This document shows positions 24,401 to 35,098 of a DNA stretch of 64,000 nucleotides, piece after piece. A model generated the notes under the pieces. That model ran no database searches. It was not told the DNA's origin and saw only the letters and a list, made by a program, of their open reading frames with translations. Each line of letters begins with the position of its first letter. Position 1 is the stretch's first letter. Made by a program: the position numbers and the translations under genes. Source of the DNA: Tethya wilhelma (taxonomy: Eukaryota; Porifera; Demospongiae; Tethyida; Tethyidae); assembly GCA_964030475.1 (NCBI GenBank), contig CAXIPT010000001.1, positions 21,758,354-21,822,353 of the forward strand, given 5' to 3'.

Positions 24401-26704
24401 GCCTTGTTCCAATACTTTTTACCGCACTGCCCATTCCTACACTACTTATTTTTTTGAAATTTTTACTACTTGTTATTATACGTGGGAGCAAATTGTTGAA
24501 TTGTCAATATTTCCGGCTGGTATGTTGTGTGAAAATGAGAAGATTTGACTACGATTAACTTTCACAGTTCAAAATAATGTCACTCATTTCCAATGCAGCT
24601 GTATGAAGTGAGCTCTGGGCAGCTTCTCTGTTCCTTTCTCTTTGACTTTGGATTGACTCGTGTCTCAATGGATTTGGCAGAGTATTGGCTGTTTGTTGGA
24701 GGGACCAATGGTGACATTGCACAGATAAATCTCTTCAGTAAAGTAGGTAGTCTGTGACTTAAATTACGTAGACATTGGAATGAAAGTAGTCACATTAATA
24801 TTATGTCACATAGTTTTATGTGTGCAAATCCAGCTAGTGATGGAGTCATTACGTGACTGTAGGTACTGTAAGTCTGTAATGTGTATGCTGTCCATTTCCA
24901 CAAGCCACTTTAGGTGAGTAGGGAGAGTTCCCATGGGACAAAAAAAGAGCTTTTCAATTAACCTATATTGCCTCTAGTTCTCAAGACTGCAGCTGAGTGG
25001 CTCGGCCTTTTGCCAAATTCACTAGACATTTGCCTGAGCATTAAAGGATTGGGAACATTGATAAAGTTAAGACTATAGTATTCATGGATTCACCTATAGA
25101 GCAAATGTTCATCATTCTGAGTAGCTGTGTATAAAATTATAGGCATGTAGTAAAACCATCATGAATAACCAAACAGTGAATCAGTGATGGCATGTCCCTA
25201 CTTTTTATGTAGGTGGGCTCACATTCTAGAGATCTATCTCAACTAGAACAAGAAAGAAAGAACGTGTTCAAAGGACACACGTAAGACTTGCTTGTAGGTG
25301 GATCGAGCCACTTACACAGGTTTCTGTCCAAATATTAAATTCATGTAGCCAATTCCTATATAGTACTGTACATCTGAATCTTGTGTATCGTATCGTAAGT
25401 CTATAGCAAATGCTCTAATTTCAGAAGCTTTTTCAGTTTGCTATAACTGCCTGTAAGAGTATTGAACCCTTGTGCATGCATTCATTAGTTTACCACAGTT
25501 GTTAATTCTCACCTCTTGATTGCTTAATTTTCTTTCGTTACTTTTACAGCACTTCCTATTCCTCTATTCTTTAGTACTTATTTTTTGTTGCTAAATTTTG
25601 CTTCTTGTATGTTATTTGGTTGTTTCAGTAAGGCCATCACTGGTTTGGGAGTTGCTCGATGGAAGCATCTTCTAGTCTCTTCGTCTGAGGAGGACACAGC
25701 TAGGGTGTGGGACATCAGCAGCCATCAGTGTCTCAAGGTGGTCAAACTGAAAGGTATTGTTACAAAGTTAACATACTGATTATTTTGAGAATTCCACTCA
25801 GATAAAGTATTTTATGTCCCCAAAGAGGGGTAGGGAGTACTCATTTTCCTTTCAACCACTTCCTCCTCATATGAATATATAGAAAACTGTACTAATTTTC
25901 AGAGAATTTTATGCAACTCCCTCTTTCCCCCTCTTTACTTTTGTCCTGGGCAAACACTGATTGTTTGTGGGGGTATATATGCCTTTTTCCTTTCATCAAA
26001 AGTACCAAACCAAGGTAATCAAGCCATTAGCCGTCTCTGTTTCTTTCTTGTTTGTTCTTTAAAGCTAGTTTCCAGACTCATTCACGATTAGAGAGCTTAA
26101 GCACTTGATAATAAGCAAACTCACTGGTTAGTTAGCTTGATCAAGAGCACTCGTACATAATATTCTCGCTATACCTGTAGAATGACGTTTGCTTGAGTGA
26201 AACCCTTTTATTATTTTTTCCCCACAATAGCAAATTAAATTTTGTTAAAAGGTATCCAGTTCATTTCTAACATTCTTCTAATGCACATACATACTTAGAG
26301 CTCTGCTCAGCCACGCATATTGATTGATAGTTTGATACATACATACACACAAATTATAGTTGCATGACACTTAAAGGAACTGTGTCACTATATAACTGCT
26401 GTTTTGTTACTAAAAATAAAGTGTATGTGACGTTCTATGACATTCTGTGAACTTTCGTAACGTTTTTTTGTTTTGTTTCTAGCGCAATCTGGGTACCAAT
26501 TCTGGCTACTAAAGTATATTGCGTGTTTGTCAACAAAAAACATCACAAACGTCATGCATTTTATTTTTAGTAACAAAACAGTAATTATATAGTGATGTCA
26601 CAGTTCCTTTAAGTGAGGGGCACTCGATGCATGGTGTCGAGTGCCTCATACTTAATGGTATACAACTAGTTTGTTTGCCGTTGACCCCCTGGCAAACAGA
26701 CAAA

Positions 26705-26798
<94 letters not shown>

Positions 26799-28809
26799 TA
26801 CATACATACATACATACATACATTCATACACCTTGTCAGGTTCTGTAACCTCCATGTTGACAATGGGCGGTGCTCTCCAGCTAAACAGCTCGTCCCCCAG
26901 TGGTTCACAGGAACACCCTCAGTCCCATGACCTTCCACCTTTGAAAGCATTCCACAAGAGACTCTACTATGCTTCAAACACTACAGTTGTGCCAACTACT
27001 AAGAAGAGTGGTGCTGGAAACCAGAGCTATGACGTGGTGCCTATTAACTTGAGAGGAATTGATCCTGTAGGTTATCAAAAGCGTGATATTGTGCCTTCAC
27101 TTGTACCTGAACAATTATTAGTTATATGAGCGTGGACACTTCTTGAGCCATGCTTTAGGAGTTCAGCATGGACACACAATGTTTTTATTGTGTCTGTGTA
27201 TATAGTTGTCCTACCATTTAGTTTGATGACCCTTTACCTGATATCAGCCTTCCTTAGCATTACATTATACACTTACTGTATGTACTGTTCATGGAGTAAG
27301 ATTTCTCATGATTTTACATGTACATGGCATAGTTGATCTCACTATAACTTCCCACATTGCATACATGCACATTGATTCTTTATCCTGGCTTGTGGCAGCT
27401 TTCAGACAGATGTAAGTTATTTAAATTTTAGTTAATTTTAAACCATATAATGCATCAGTTCTACATGTTCTTGTTAGAATTTAGCAGTCTTTATTTCTAT
27501 ACAGCACTTCTCCAAGACTATGAATGTTGTTCCATCACTCCAACCATTTCTGAAAACAGACAAGTAAGTTTATGAAAATAAAGTTTTCAGTCAAGTTTAA
27601 TTGCCAGGAGATATGCACTGATATACTGTTTACTAACATTGAATGTTAATCAAGGGGTGGCAACTGCCAATCACTTAGTATTTACACCCACGACCACGGT
27701 CAAGATCTCAACCATCTAAAGTTTCTATTTTGACCGTTGACTGTCGCTAAAATTTGATCTTGACTGTTGACCGAACGGTGAATTTTGCGCTTGACTCATC
27801 GGTGTGACCACCATTACCAATTTTGACCGTTTTGAAATTTCATTTTGACTGTTGACTTCCACTAAAATCTTGTCTTGACCGTTGACCGTCATCTTGACCG
27901 CGGTCACGGGTGCAAGTACTATATAAGTGATTGGCAGTTGTCACCCCGGGCCTCGGTTAATGTGCAAGTAGTTGTGTCCTGTGTTGATTCTAAATAATGC
28001 ACACCTGTTTGTGTGCAAGTTAAAATTAAGGTTAGTGTATTTTGAGTGGGCAGGACTTTTGCTATTGCTTAATTAGTGAATCGTGAAGGGGTGTGTCCAA
28101 GATTTCTATATCAAAATACTATGATACAATTGAAAATTAAAGTGTTCAGGAGGTGCTGGAGAACTAGCGACCGGAAGTTGTCTTCGTACAAGTGACCAGA
28201 AATTAGACCACATCAAAGTACTTCAAAGCATTCTTTGAAAACCGCGGACCGCAGGCATTACTCCTAAAATACTGTATAGGTGTGTCTTGTGCATGCAATA
28301 GGATGGCTGTGTATAGTGATATGCATGAAAATGTGGAGCCTCGGTAAGTTTGCAGGATGGCTGGTGGAGAGTGTGTGCTAGCTGTGACTTCGAAGCTTGG
28401 TGGGCGTATCCAACCAAGCGTGTTGAGTGTGATTGACTTTTGACCTCTGACTTTTGACCCCTTTGCCACATAGGTGAGCTCAAAGTGAGTCTGTACAGGA
28501 AAGGTTGAATTTGACAGTATCAAGAGTTTCTATGAGCCTATGAATATCATTACTGGTTTACTTTGATCCCCGCCCACTCAAAAACCTCTAACCTTAAGGT
28601 TAAAAGGGCTCTTCAATTCATTAGTCTGCATTATTGATTCAATTTTGATGTGGTAATTTTGATTATCTACTTATCTACGATGGTTAATATTATTTTAGAG
28701 CAACTCCAATTTGTCAATACATTGTGTTCAGCAAGAACTATCAGAGATTTTGGATGTCCACAAAAAACTGTACACTTATGTAATGGAACGAACTGTTAGT
28801 CCTGACTAA
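21408..28809 (+). CDS. WDR18: WDR18, WD-repeat ribosome-biogenesis factor
   Basis: Ten exons splice in frame to 482 residues: 21408-21683, 21827-21937, 22197-22330, 22598-22793, 24599-24742, 25213-25280, 25629-25753, 26840-27066, 27505-27563 and 28701-28809. Seven-bladed WD-propeller signatures are clear ([48 protein letters not shown]). Two stretches are diagnostic for WDR18: [20 protein letters not shown] and [14 protein letters not shown]. The C terminus ([15 protein letters not shown]) is a short coiled-coil. In animals and yeast (Ipi3) this protein works in the Rix1/PELP1-TEX10 complex that matures the 60S pre-ribosome in the nucleolus and nucleoplasm. Intron 4 (22794-24598) holds a complete 1-kb hairpin element; introns 7 and 9 hold small inverted-repeat elements. 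The junction of the last two exons is the least certain. Confidence 0.9.
22947..23036. repeat. foldback repeat beginning tagcctcgt
   Basis: atagcctcgttcccagg at the left and cctgggaatgtggctag at the right are imperfect complements around an intervening segment of about 60 bp. It resembles the snap-back at 43221-43288 and the looser one at 54249-54297. Confidence 0.4.
23455..24473 (-). mobile_element. 1-kb hairpin element, copy 5 (complete, in WDR18 intron 4)
   Basis: Reverse orientation: it starts with catacgtacggtagtacgta and shows ggaatgggccgactgtccca, then ccacgtgg and tgcgcatgcgca near 23922-23950. It ends with the hairpin (arms about 24059-24165 and 24370-24473). Confidence 0.8.
26375..26608. 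mobile_element. TTAA-flanked inverted-repeat element (MITE)
   Basis: The terminal inverted repeats start AGGAACTGTGTCACTATATAA and extend about 50 bp (through gttttgttactaaaaataaa). Each end abuts TTAA (26371-26374 and 26609-26612), the target preference of piggyBac-type transposases. It has no coding capacity and lies in WDR18 intron 7. A half copy occurs at 45899-46012. Confidence 0.75.
26709..26821. repeat. (CA)n then (CATA)n microsatellite
   Basis: A pure CA dinucleotide run is followed by about seven ACAT units, directly before the acceptor of WDR18 exon 8. All open frames here are low-complexity artefacts. Confidence 0.9.
27654..27947. mobile_element. inverted-repeat element with internal TTGACCGTTGAC repeats
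   Basis: The termini ggggtggcaactgccaatca and its complement differ at one position over 24 bp. The interior has repeated, degenerate ttttgaccgttgac units on one strand. No coding capacity. It sits in WDR18 intron 9. Confidence 0.65.
28026..28597. mobile_element. TTAA-ended inverted-repeat element
   Basis: The ends ttaaggttag...ttgagtgggc and their complement match at about 23 of 26 positions and both start at TTAA. Internal open frames of up to 106 codons have no recognisable similarity. Confidence 0.5.
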
Positions 28810-29215
28810 AGGTATCAGTATCATCACCATCATCATCGAGAGTTCATCACTTCGCTATGTAGTCATGTTTGTAATTAATCTCCATGGATGCAGTATACAC
28901 AATGAAAGCTCAATCAATAATTATCATTATGTTTGCATGGTTGCTTGAATGCTTGCTAGCAGGAAATGATAGAGAAGTTATACTGCTTAATTGTACTGAA
29001 GTGACAGTTCCCTTTATAATGTATAGTACATTTAAACATTTGTGGTTTTGTATGTAATTTGTGCACTGACTGTCATGTATACACATTTTAAGGAATCATG
29101 CATATAATATTATTCCAATGACATCTACATGGTGCAGCTAGTTCTTCAATTATATAGCTAGCTATTTTCTTTGTTGTCCACATTAATTTTTTGTTTGTTG
29201 TTTATTTCCTTGGAA
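28810..29215. other. convergent spacer
   Basis: Region between the WDR18 stop and the GTPase stop on the other strand. It should contain both 3' UTRs; nothing else is seen. Confidence 0.4.
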
Positions 29216-30466
29216 TTAAACTTGAGCTTCGTTGCATGGTTCCCTCAGATCAACCTTTTCCTTCCATGTAAGAGCTGCTTGGATTCGGGACTTTAGAAAT
29301 CCAAATACCACGCTCAGTCCAACTCCCTTTCGCATTCCAAGAATAGCTCCCAAAATAGATGTTGGTACATGTTCTTTTTTTTTGTCCCTTTGTGTAGCTC
29401 TTGATGTAGGATCTGAAAGTAATGGCTTGCGAACAAGCTGGCCTCTAGATGAAGGCAGCTTTTGTGACTCTGAAGGGCTCATGATGACTGATTTGACCAA
29501 TTCTGAAGCTTCACTTGGAACACCACTCTCTATAATAGCACTCATTACGTTGTTTGTTAAAACAATTGACTGTTCAATTGATGCTCCACACTCAGCTGAA
29601 GACTGCTGCTCGTCAAATGTTGACGTATCCTGCAATCTAGAAGCATTGAGCAGCATTATTTTTGCCTGAGCATCAGGATCTGTTGTGGTGAATACATAGG
29701 ACCAAAGATTACTGAGCCAAAGCTCTCGTCCTGGAAGGTGCAATCCGGTATAATAGCCAGCAGGCTGTACTTCAATCTTCTTGATGACTTGTTTATCAAC
29801 ATTTGCATTTTGTAATGCCTCCAGAAATCTTGCTTTCCATTCTTGTATTTTACAGTTGAATTCTTCTTCAATGTTGTTTGGGCTTGTTTTTTCCAGCCCT
29901 TTAGCAAGGACGTTTCCTCGAGTCAAGACAACTAATGTACGACTCCAAATATCTTGGCCTAGTGTACGAGTGATTTTATCCACAGCTGAATTGTGGACAG
30001 CAAACTCATCGGCAAATCTTCTTTGTGTCATATCGATGCAGTAGAGCATGAGATCAGCATTATTGCCACACTTTTCTTTCAAGTTCTCGAGGTAAGTTTC
30101 TTCATCATCAACCCCATCTTGTAAACCCGGGCAATCCCAAACGGTGACTCTTATACCATCCTTTGTAAATTCTTGTTCATCAATCACCGGTACCGACTTA
30201 GATTTGGAGTCGGAGTCAGAGTCAGAGTCGGAGTCAGAGTCAGAGTCAGAATCATCTGAGCTGCTGTCACTTGATGGTGTCCTTGTTTCGTTTACCCCCA
30301 TTAATGCCGCGAGAAGTTCGCTCTTGCCTGTTTTTGACCTTCCAGTCAGTATGATGCCCAGTGGTCTGTCTTTAAGGCCTTCAACTAGCAACTCAATTCG
30401 ATTGTAGAGGTCTTCTGTAAAAAGATCATCGTCATTTCGACGGATGCTGGAGAATCGCTCTGCCAT
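29216..30466 (-). CDS. GIMAP/AIG1-like GTPase, paralogue 1
   Basis: A single-exon protein of 416 residues. The open frame extends upstream, but the Met at 30466 is chosen because MAERFSSIRRNDDDLF aligns with the start of the paralogue at 35099. G1 is GRSKTGKS near residue 43 and G3 is WDCPGLQDG; VVLTRGN occupies the G4 position, like the TRxD form of GIMAP proteins rather than NKxD. Between G1 and G3 is a Ser/Asp run (an (SD)n microsatellite in coding sequence), probably a disordered acidic loop. A C-terminal hydrophobic/amphipathic segment (GVGLSVVFGFLKSRI) could attach it to membranes. GIMAP-type GTPases act in immune-cell survival and antimicrobial defence in other animals; the role here is unknown. 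Confidence 0.7.
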   Translation of the reverse strand: MAERFSSIRRNDDDLFTEDLYNRIELLVEGLKDRPLGIILTGRSKTGKSELLAALMGVNETRTPSSDSSSDDSDSDSDSDSDSDSDSKSKSVPVIDEQEFTKDGIRVTVWDCPGLQDGVDDEETYLENLKEKCGNNADLMLYCIDMTQRRFADEFAVHNSAVDKITRTLGQDIWSRTLVVLTRGNVLAKGLEKTSPNNIEEEFNCKIQEWKARFLEALQNANVDKQVIKKIEVQPAGYYTGLHLPGRELWLSNLWSYVFTTTDPDAQAKIMLLNASRLQDTSTFDEQQSSAECGASIEQSIVLTNNVMSAIIESGVPSEASELVKSVIMSPSESQKLPSSRGQLVRKPLLSDPTSRATQRDKKKEHVPTSILGAILGMRKGVGLSVVFGFLKSRIQAALTWKEKVDLREPCNEAQV

Positions 30467-31073
30467 CTTTGCTTGCGATATCCGCGATAGATAAAAATAG
30501 GCTCCGCTGGCTATTTGCATGCGCCCGGCAGGTGCCCTGAGCAATTCCAAAAATCTATATGCTACTCAACTCCCAAAGATACGTCTGGCCCGCGCCCGCC
30601 AGCCTAAGTATATACATAGCCACTGTCTGATTTGATATTGCTATCTGTGTAATCTATAGGTTCAAAGTGTGGTATGCCAGCAGTGTCCTTTATCACATCA
30701 TCTTGTGGGAGTGCAGGTACCAGCATTCTCAGTGTTCATTAGACATAGAGTACACAATGACATGCTGAACATTCTGTTGAACTGTATATTATTATTATTG
30801 AAGTTCCCACACTCAATATTTTCTATAATATTATTATTGTTATACATACATTTTGATGCACTGCGGGTGTTATTTCCTACAGAGTGCACATCTATAAATC
30901 AAGCCTATGTGTGTCTTACTTAATAATACTTGTCATTTGATTCAAGCTCCTGGACCAGTTCTTTTTACAAATTCTATAGAAAGTCATGTACAGTTTGTGC
31001 TAGCTACTTTTTTGTTAGTAGACTCAGGCTAGTAAGGTGTGCTATATTATTATTAGTATTGTTTAGAAAATAG
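30467..31073. other. upstream region of GTPase 1
   Basis: AT-rich with a short inverted stretch (attattattgaagttcc / ataatattattattg). No gene is recognised. Confidence 0.35.
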
Positions 31074-31478
31074 TTAACCTTTTGTTCCTTCCTTGGGCTC
31101 CTCGAGACTCCCTCCAAGGTTTAGACCTCCCATTAAAGACATGAGACCCAACATTGGGTTCAGCATTCCAAGCTCAATCATAAGTGCAGCACCCCCTTCT
31201 CCATGGCTTTTGCATGTACCACATATTTTGCTCAGCTTTGGAGGAATATCTAACTCTTCACCAAACTCCATTCCTTTATTTTCAAAAATCAAATCTTGCC
31301 CTTCTTCCATCTCCTTCCGTACTTTGTCATCTTTTGCCTCCTCTGCACCTGTATCTTCCAGATTTTTGAATCGGTGACGGTTGATCTTGATCATCGCTGG
31401 CTGTGCACGAGATTTTGTTGCACGAAGCGCCCGTAACCACAATTTCGTCAACCAATAGGGACTTTCCGGTTCCTTCAT
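31074..31478 (-). CDS. unrecognised 134-residue protein
   Basis: An open frame from an ATG with balanced composition: a basic N part (KLWLRALRATKSRAQPAMIK), an acidic middle (EEAKDDKVRKEMEEGQD), a CGTC pair and a Met/Leu/Gly-rich C part (LGLMSLMGGLNLGG). The length and even codon usage suggest a real small gene or a terminal exon. I recognise no family. The Met/Gly-rich segment might be a membrane or aggregation-prone stretch. Confidence 0.35.
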   Translation of the reverse strand: MKEPESPYWLTKLWLRALRATKSRAQPAMIKINRHRFKNLEDTGAEEAKDDKVRKEMEEGQDLIFENKGMEFGEELDIPPKLSKICGTCKSHGEGGAALMIELGMLNPMLGLMSLMGGLNLGGSLEEPKEGTKG

Positions 31479-32021
31479 AGGTAGAGTCAGGCATCAATAG
31501 TCAGACACAACATATAATCAGACACTTCTCAGAAAGAAACAGAAGAGACTTACTAGCTGAATGTCCTATTATGTGTTACAGCTACACTTACTTATTTGTA
31601 AAAAAAAAACTTGAGCAGCTGCCTCACAATTTTTGTGGAGTTGTGCGCGAAAATACGCAATCGTCTGAAAAAAGCAATAATCGGACAAAAAAATCATAAA
31701 TCAGACAGCTGATGGTACAGAGGAACAGAGCAACTTCACCTTTCCATATTTGTGGATTAGGTTGGGTAAACACCCAACTACTTGCAGCTCAAATAATGAC
31801 TCCTGCCCTCAGCGCTAACTCGTACACTACGCAGTTACTTTGCAAGACGTTAAACAATCGATAATCAGACATAAGTCCACGTGGACTTGGCGCATGCGCA
31901 TATACACACATTTGAATTTTGAAGCTGTTATACAGTATAGTCCGCTCTTGCCGTGTGTTGCTGCTTCAGGAGAAACAAGAGTGTATTAATTCAATTGCTT
32001 GGAGTTCTCAAGCCTTCAGTG
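31479..32021. promoter_or_regulatory. divergent upstream region with E-box and NRF1-like site
   Basis: At 31878-31902 gtccacgtggac (a CACGTG E-box inside a perfect palindrome) is followed by gcgcatgcgca, an NRF1-type site, about 120 bp before the transposase-gene start codon. The same pair recurs in every 1-kb hairpin element. Scattered atcagaca-like words occur at 31490-31870. Confidence 0.5.
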
Positions 32022-34592
32022 ATGGTGAGTAGAATCTAAATCTAGCTGTCTAGAGAGGGGTCAATTGTTTTGTGTCACTGCAGCCCTGTTAGAGTCTAGC
32101 AGATAGATAGCTAGCTACAAAACTCAAAATTTGATTCAATTGTTCTACTATGACAAGATCTAAAAGGTTTGGACTCTGAAAATCTTAGTATTCAGAGCCT
32201 GTCTATAGCCTGAGGCTGTGGGTTTGAATCTACCAGCTGTTAATGAAATTCATGAGGGTTTTATTGGTCAAAAATTGAGTTTATTCAAAGCTAGCTATAA
32301 TTCCTGTGGCTAATTGCTCAAATGATTTGTTTTATGTATAGGCTCAGTTCCCACATTTTGCACAAAGAATTATAAAAGCTCCTAATTTCCCTGGATTGAA
32401 GTCCTCACAGTTGACACAGGATTGTCATGCTCAGCCAGCATTTGGAAGACCAGACAAGTATGGTTTATGGGATGAAAGAAGTATGCTCAATGCTATGAAA
32501 GCTGTCGAAAAGGAGAATGTCAGCATAAGACGAGCAGCTATGTTGTATAATGTTCCACGAGCTACTTTACATGACAGGCTGATTGGCCGTGTCCAGCATG
32601 GGAAGTTACCTGGTCCTTGTCGGTATTTGAATCTTTGTGAAGAAGAAGAACTTGTCAGTTTTCTTTTAAAGTGTGCTAAGTTGGGATATCCAAGGTCCAG
32701 AATCCAAGTTTTGGGAATCGTACAGCAGTGTATTGAGAAGAAAGGAATCAATGCCAGCGTCAGCTCTGGTTGGTGGGATCGGTTTAAGCAGAGGCACAAA
32801 GAGTTATCATTAAGATCAGCAGCATCACTCTCCATTGCCAGAGCCAAAGCCACTGACCCAGATACCATCAGGCAGTATTATGACATTTTGGAAAGTACAC
32901 TGTGTAACAATAATTTAAAAGATAAGCCTGCACAAATCTTTAATTGTGACGAAACCGGCCTCCCTTTAAATGTCAAACCACCAAAAGTTATTGATGCAGT
33001 TGGATCCAAGAACCCTAGTTTAATCAGTAGTAATGACAAGTCACAAGTTACTGTGTTAGCTTGTATAAATGCTGCTGGTAGTTCCTTACCACCCTTTGTT
33101 ATTTTTGATCGAAAAACGTTAAATCCTACAATGACAAGAGATGAAGTGCCAGGAACACTCTATGGGCTTTCAAACAAAGGGTGGATTGACACAGACTTGT
33201 TTCAAGATTGGTTTGTTGGCCACTTTCTCTGCTATGCTCCACCAGTAAGGCCTCTCTTACTGTTACTTGACGGTCATTCGTCACATTACTCACCCGATAT
33301 GATTCGTTTTGCAGCAGAGGAAGGGGTGATACTTTTTGTACTCCCCCCTCATACAACTCATATTACGCAGCCTTTGGACAAAACATGTTTTGCATCTCTG
33401 AAATCCAATTGGAAAAATGTCTGTCATAAGTTTGTTACACAAAACCCAGGACGTGTTGTAACAAGATATGACTTTTCTGCACTTTTCTCTGAAGCATGGA
33501 CACAGTCTATGACAATGAGAAATATAATTGCCAGTTTTAAAATGACTGGGGTTTATCCATTTAACCCACGTATTCCAAATGTTGATGAGATTGAGTTTCA
33601 AAGTTTCAAACCTATGGCTCTGCTGGAAAAGACTGGATTGGCTTATATCCCCCTCTATAGCCCAGTGAAGAGCCTGCGGAACAGATCATCGTCCAGTTTG
33701 TTGTCTGCCAGTTTTGAACACAGTCCACATTCTGAATCATCTGATGTTTATTCTCAATTGAATTATGAAGTGGCCAGTATGAAACCAATGCTTCAAGTTC
33801 CTGTGCCTCCGAGCAAATTGCCTACTATTCGTCCCAAATCTTCTGGCAGAGTATTAACAAGCTTGGAAAATTTGGAAGAACTTGAAAAAAAGGAAGCCGA
33901 GAAAATTCGTAAAGCTAAAGAAAAAGAAGAACGCAAGAAAGCTAGGGAAGAAAAGAAGAAGCAAAAGCAACACCTGAAGAAAAACAAACAAGGTAAGTTT
34001 TTAAAAAATAGGGTTCCTATCATACTACCTTTGTTTGTGGTTATTACAAGTACAAGTATGTATACATAGTGAATTCTTGTCATGCAGACAAGCCAACTAC
34101 TAGGGACTATGATTTCACTTCTGATGGGTTTTTTGATGACTGGAATGATTCGTTTGAAATATTATACTCTTCAGGTATAAATAAAATCGATCTACGTTGG
34201 TTTTTAGTTTTTTAAAAAAATTTTTGGTTATAGAGTCGCAAAGTACCACCATAACTGTGAATCTTACTGGTAGAGGCAGAGGAAGAAAGAAGACTGTTGG
34301 TGTGTCGTTTGGTGATGATGCAATACTAGATTCTCCTAGCAACATGTCTTCGCCTCAGACTGGTAGAGGCAGAGGAAGAAAGAAGACTGTTGGTATGTTT
34401 GAATTAATCCAATAACCAAGACCTACATATCTCACACAAGTGTGTGTGTGTGTGTGTGTGTGTGTGACCATTGTAGGAGATGATCTATCACTCGACCACA
34501 AGACTCCACCACGGACTGGTAGAGGCAGAGGAAGAAAGAAGACTGTTGGTGTGTCGTTTGGTGATGATGCAACACTAGATTCTCCTAGCGAC
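32022..34592 (+). CDS. pogo/Tigger-type DDE transposase gene with AT-hook exons, 3' end lost at a join
   Basis: Exons 32022-32024 (ATG only), 32342-33992, 34088-34174, 34234-34392 and 34477-34592+ are all phase-compatible. An N-terminal psq-type helix-turn-helix (MKAVEKENVSIRRAAMLYNV) is followed by a CENP-B/Tc5-like second DNA-binding region (SSGWWDRFKQRH). The DDE_1 catalytic core comes next: NCDETG, LLLDGHSSHY and THITQPLDK. A basic Lys/Arg coiled tail ends exon 2. Exons 4 and 5 encode repeated TGRGRGRKKTVG AT-hooks separated by VSFGDDAxLDSPS. The spliced structure, uninterrupted frame and added AT-hooks suggest a domesticated, possibly chromatin-binding gene (as with CENP-B or the jerky family), though an active pogo element cannot be excluded. 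No flanking inverted repeats were recognised. The gene is cut by the N at 34593. Confidence 0.8.
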
Positions 34593-34593
34593 N

Positions 34594-34780
34594 GTGCTGA
34601 GGAAACTTTTTGCGAGTTTCAAGACTTGTAAGCAGTTGGTAATCTGTTAGTGAGAGCCTCTGAGCAACTCTGAAAGTTTGATTTTGTTTGACTAGATTTT
34701 TATGGTGACCAACATTTTGTATTGTGTCTATGGGACAGCTGGCCCATTCCTACTATACGTATATACTACCGTACGTATGA
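34594..34780 (+). mobile_element. 1-kb hairpin element, copy 6 (last 190 bp)
   Basis: Begins at the join and ends with ggcccattcctactatacgt and the terminal palindrome (with a 4-bp insertion). Not continuous with the transposase gene before the N. Confidence 0.7.
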
Positions 34781-35098
34781 TGTTATTATTGCATAGTTAT
34801 GATTTTATATTTAGTATGTATTGACTGGATGCTTCAATGAACTGAGCCCGTTTTGTGACAAGCACTGTTACAGTAGAATCACAATCACTATACTGTATGC
34901 AACTGTGGTAATCATGTGACAGACTGTTCCATTGTCAACTTACTATAGTACATTTTGCTCTCACAATGCAAGGAATAATTATGTATAGAAAATTAGACTA
35001 CTATATATAGGATATGATGGGAATCAATCATTTTGGACAGCTCAGCAAATCTAGAGCACAGCAAACTTTAATTTAAGTCCAATCTTATACTCATCATA
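34781..35098. other. upstream region of GTPase 2
   Basis: No gene seen; it should contain the promoter and 5' UTR of the following gene. Confidence 0.35.

Noticed and set aside
26530..27129. Long Thr-His, Val-Cys or Tyr-Ile repeat proteins
   Set aside because: They are six-frame translations of the (CA)n/(CATA)n microsatellite; the real coding part is only WDR18 exon 8 from 26840.
28203..28523. 106-residue protein on the minus strand
   Set aside because: Inside an inverted-repeat element with overlapping frames in other phases and no recognisable motif.
32431..33601. Antisense frames over the transposase
   Set aside because: The sense frame contains all DDE and HTH motifs; the antisense frames are shadows.
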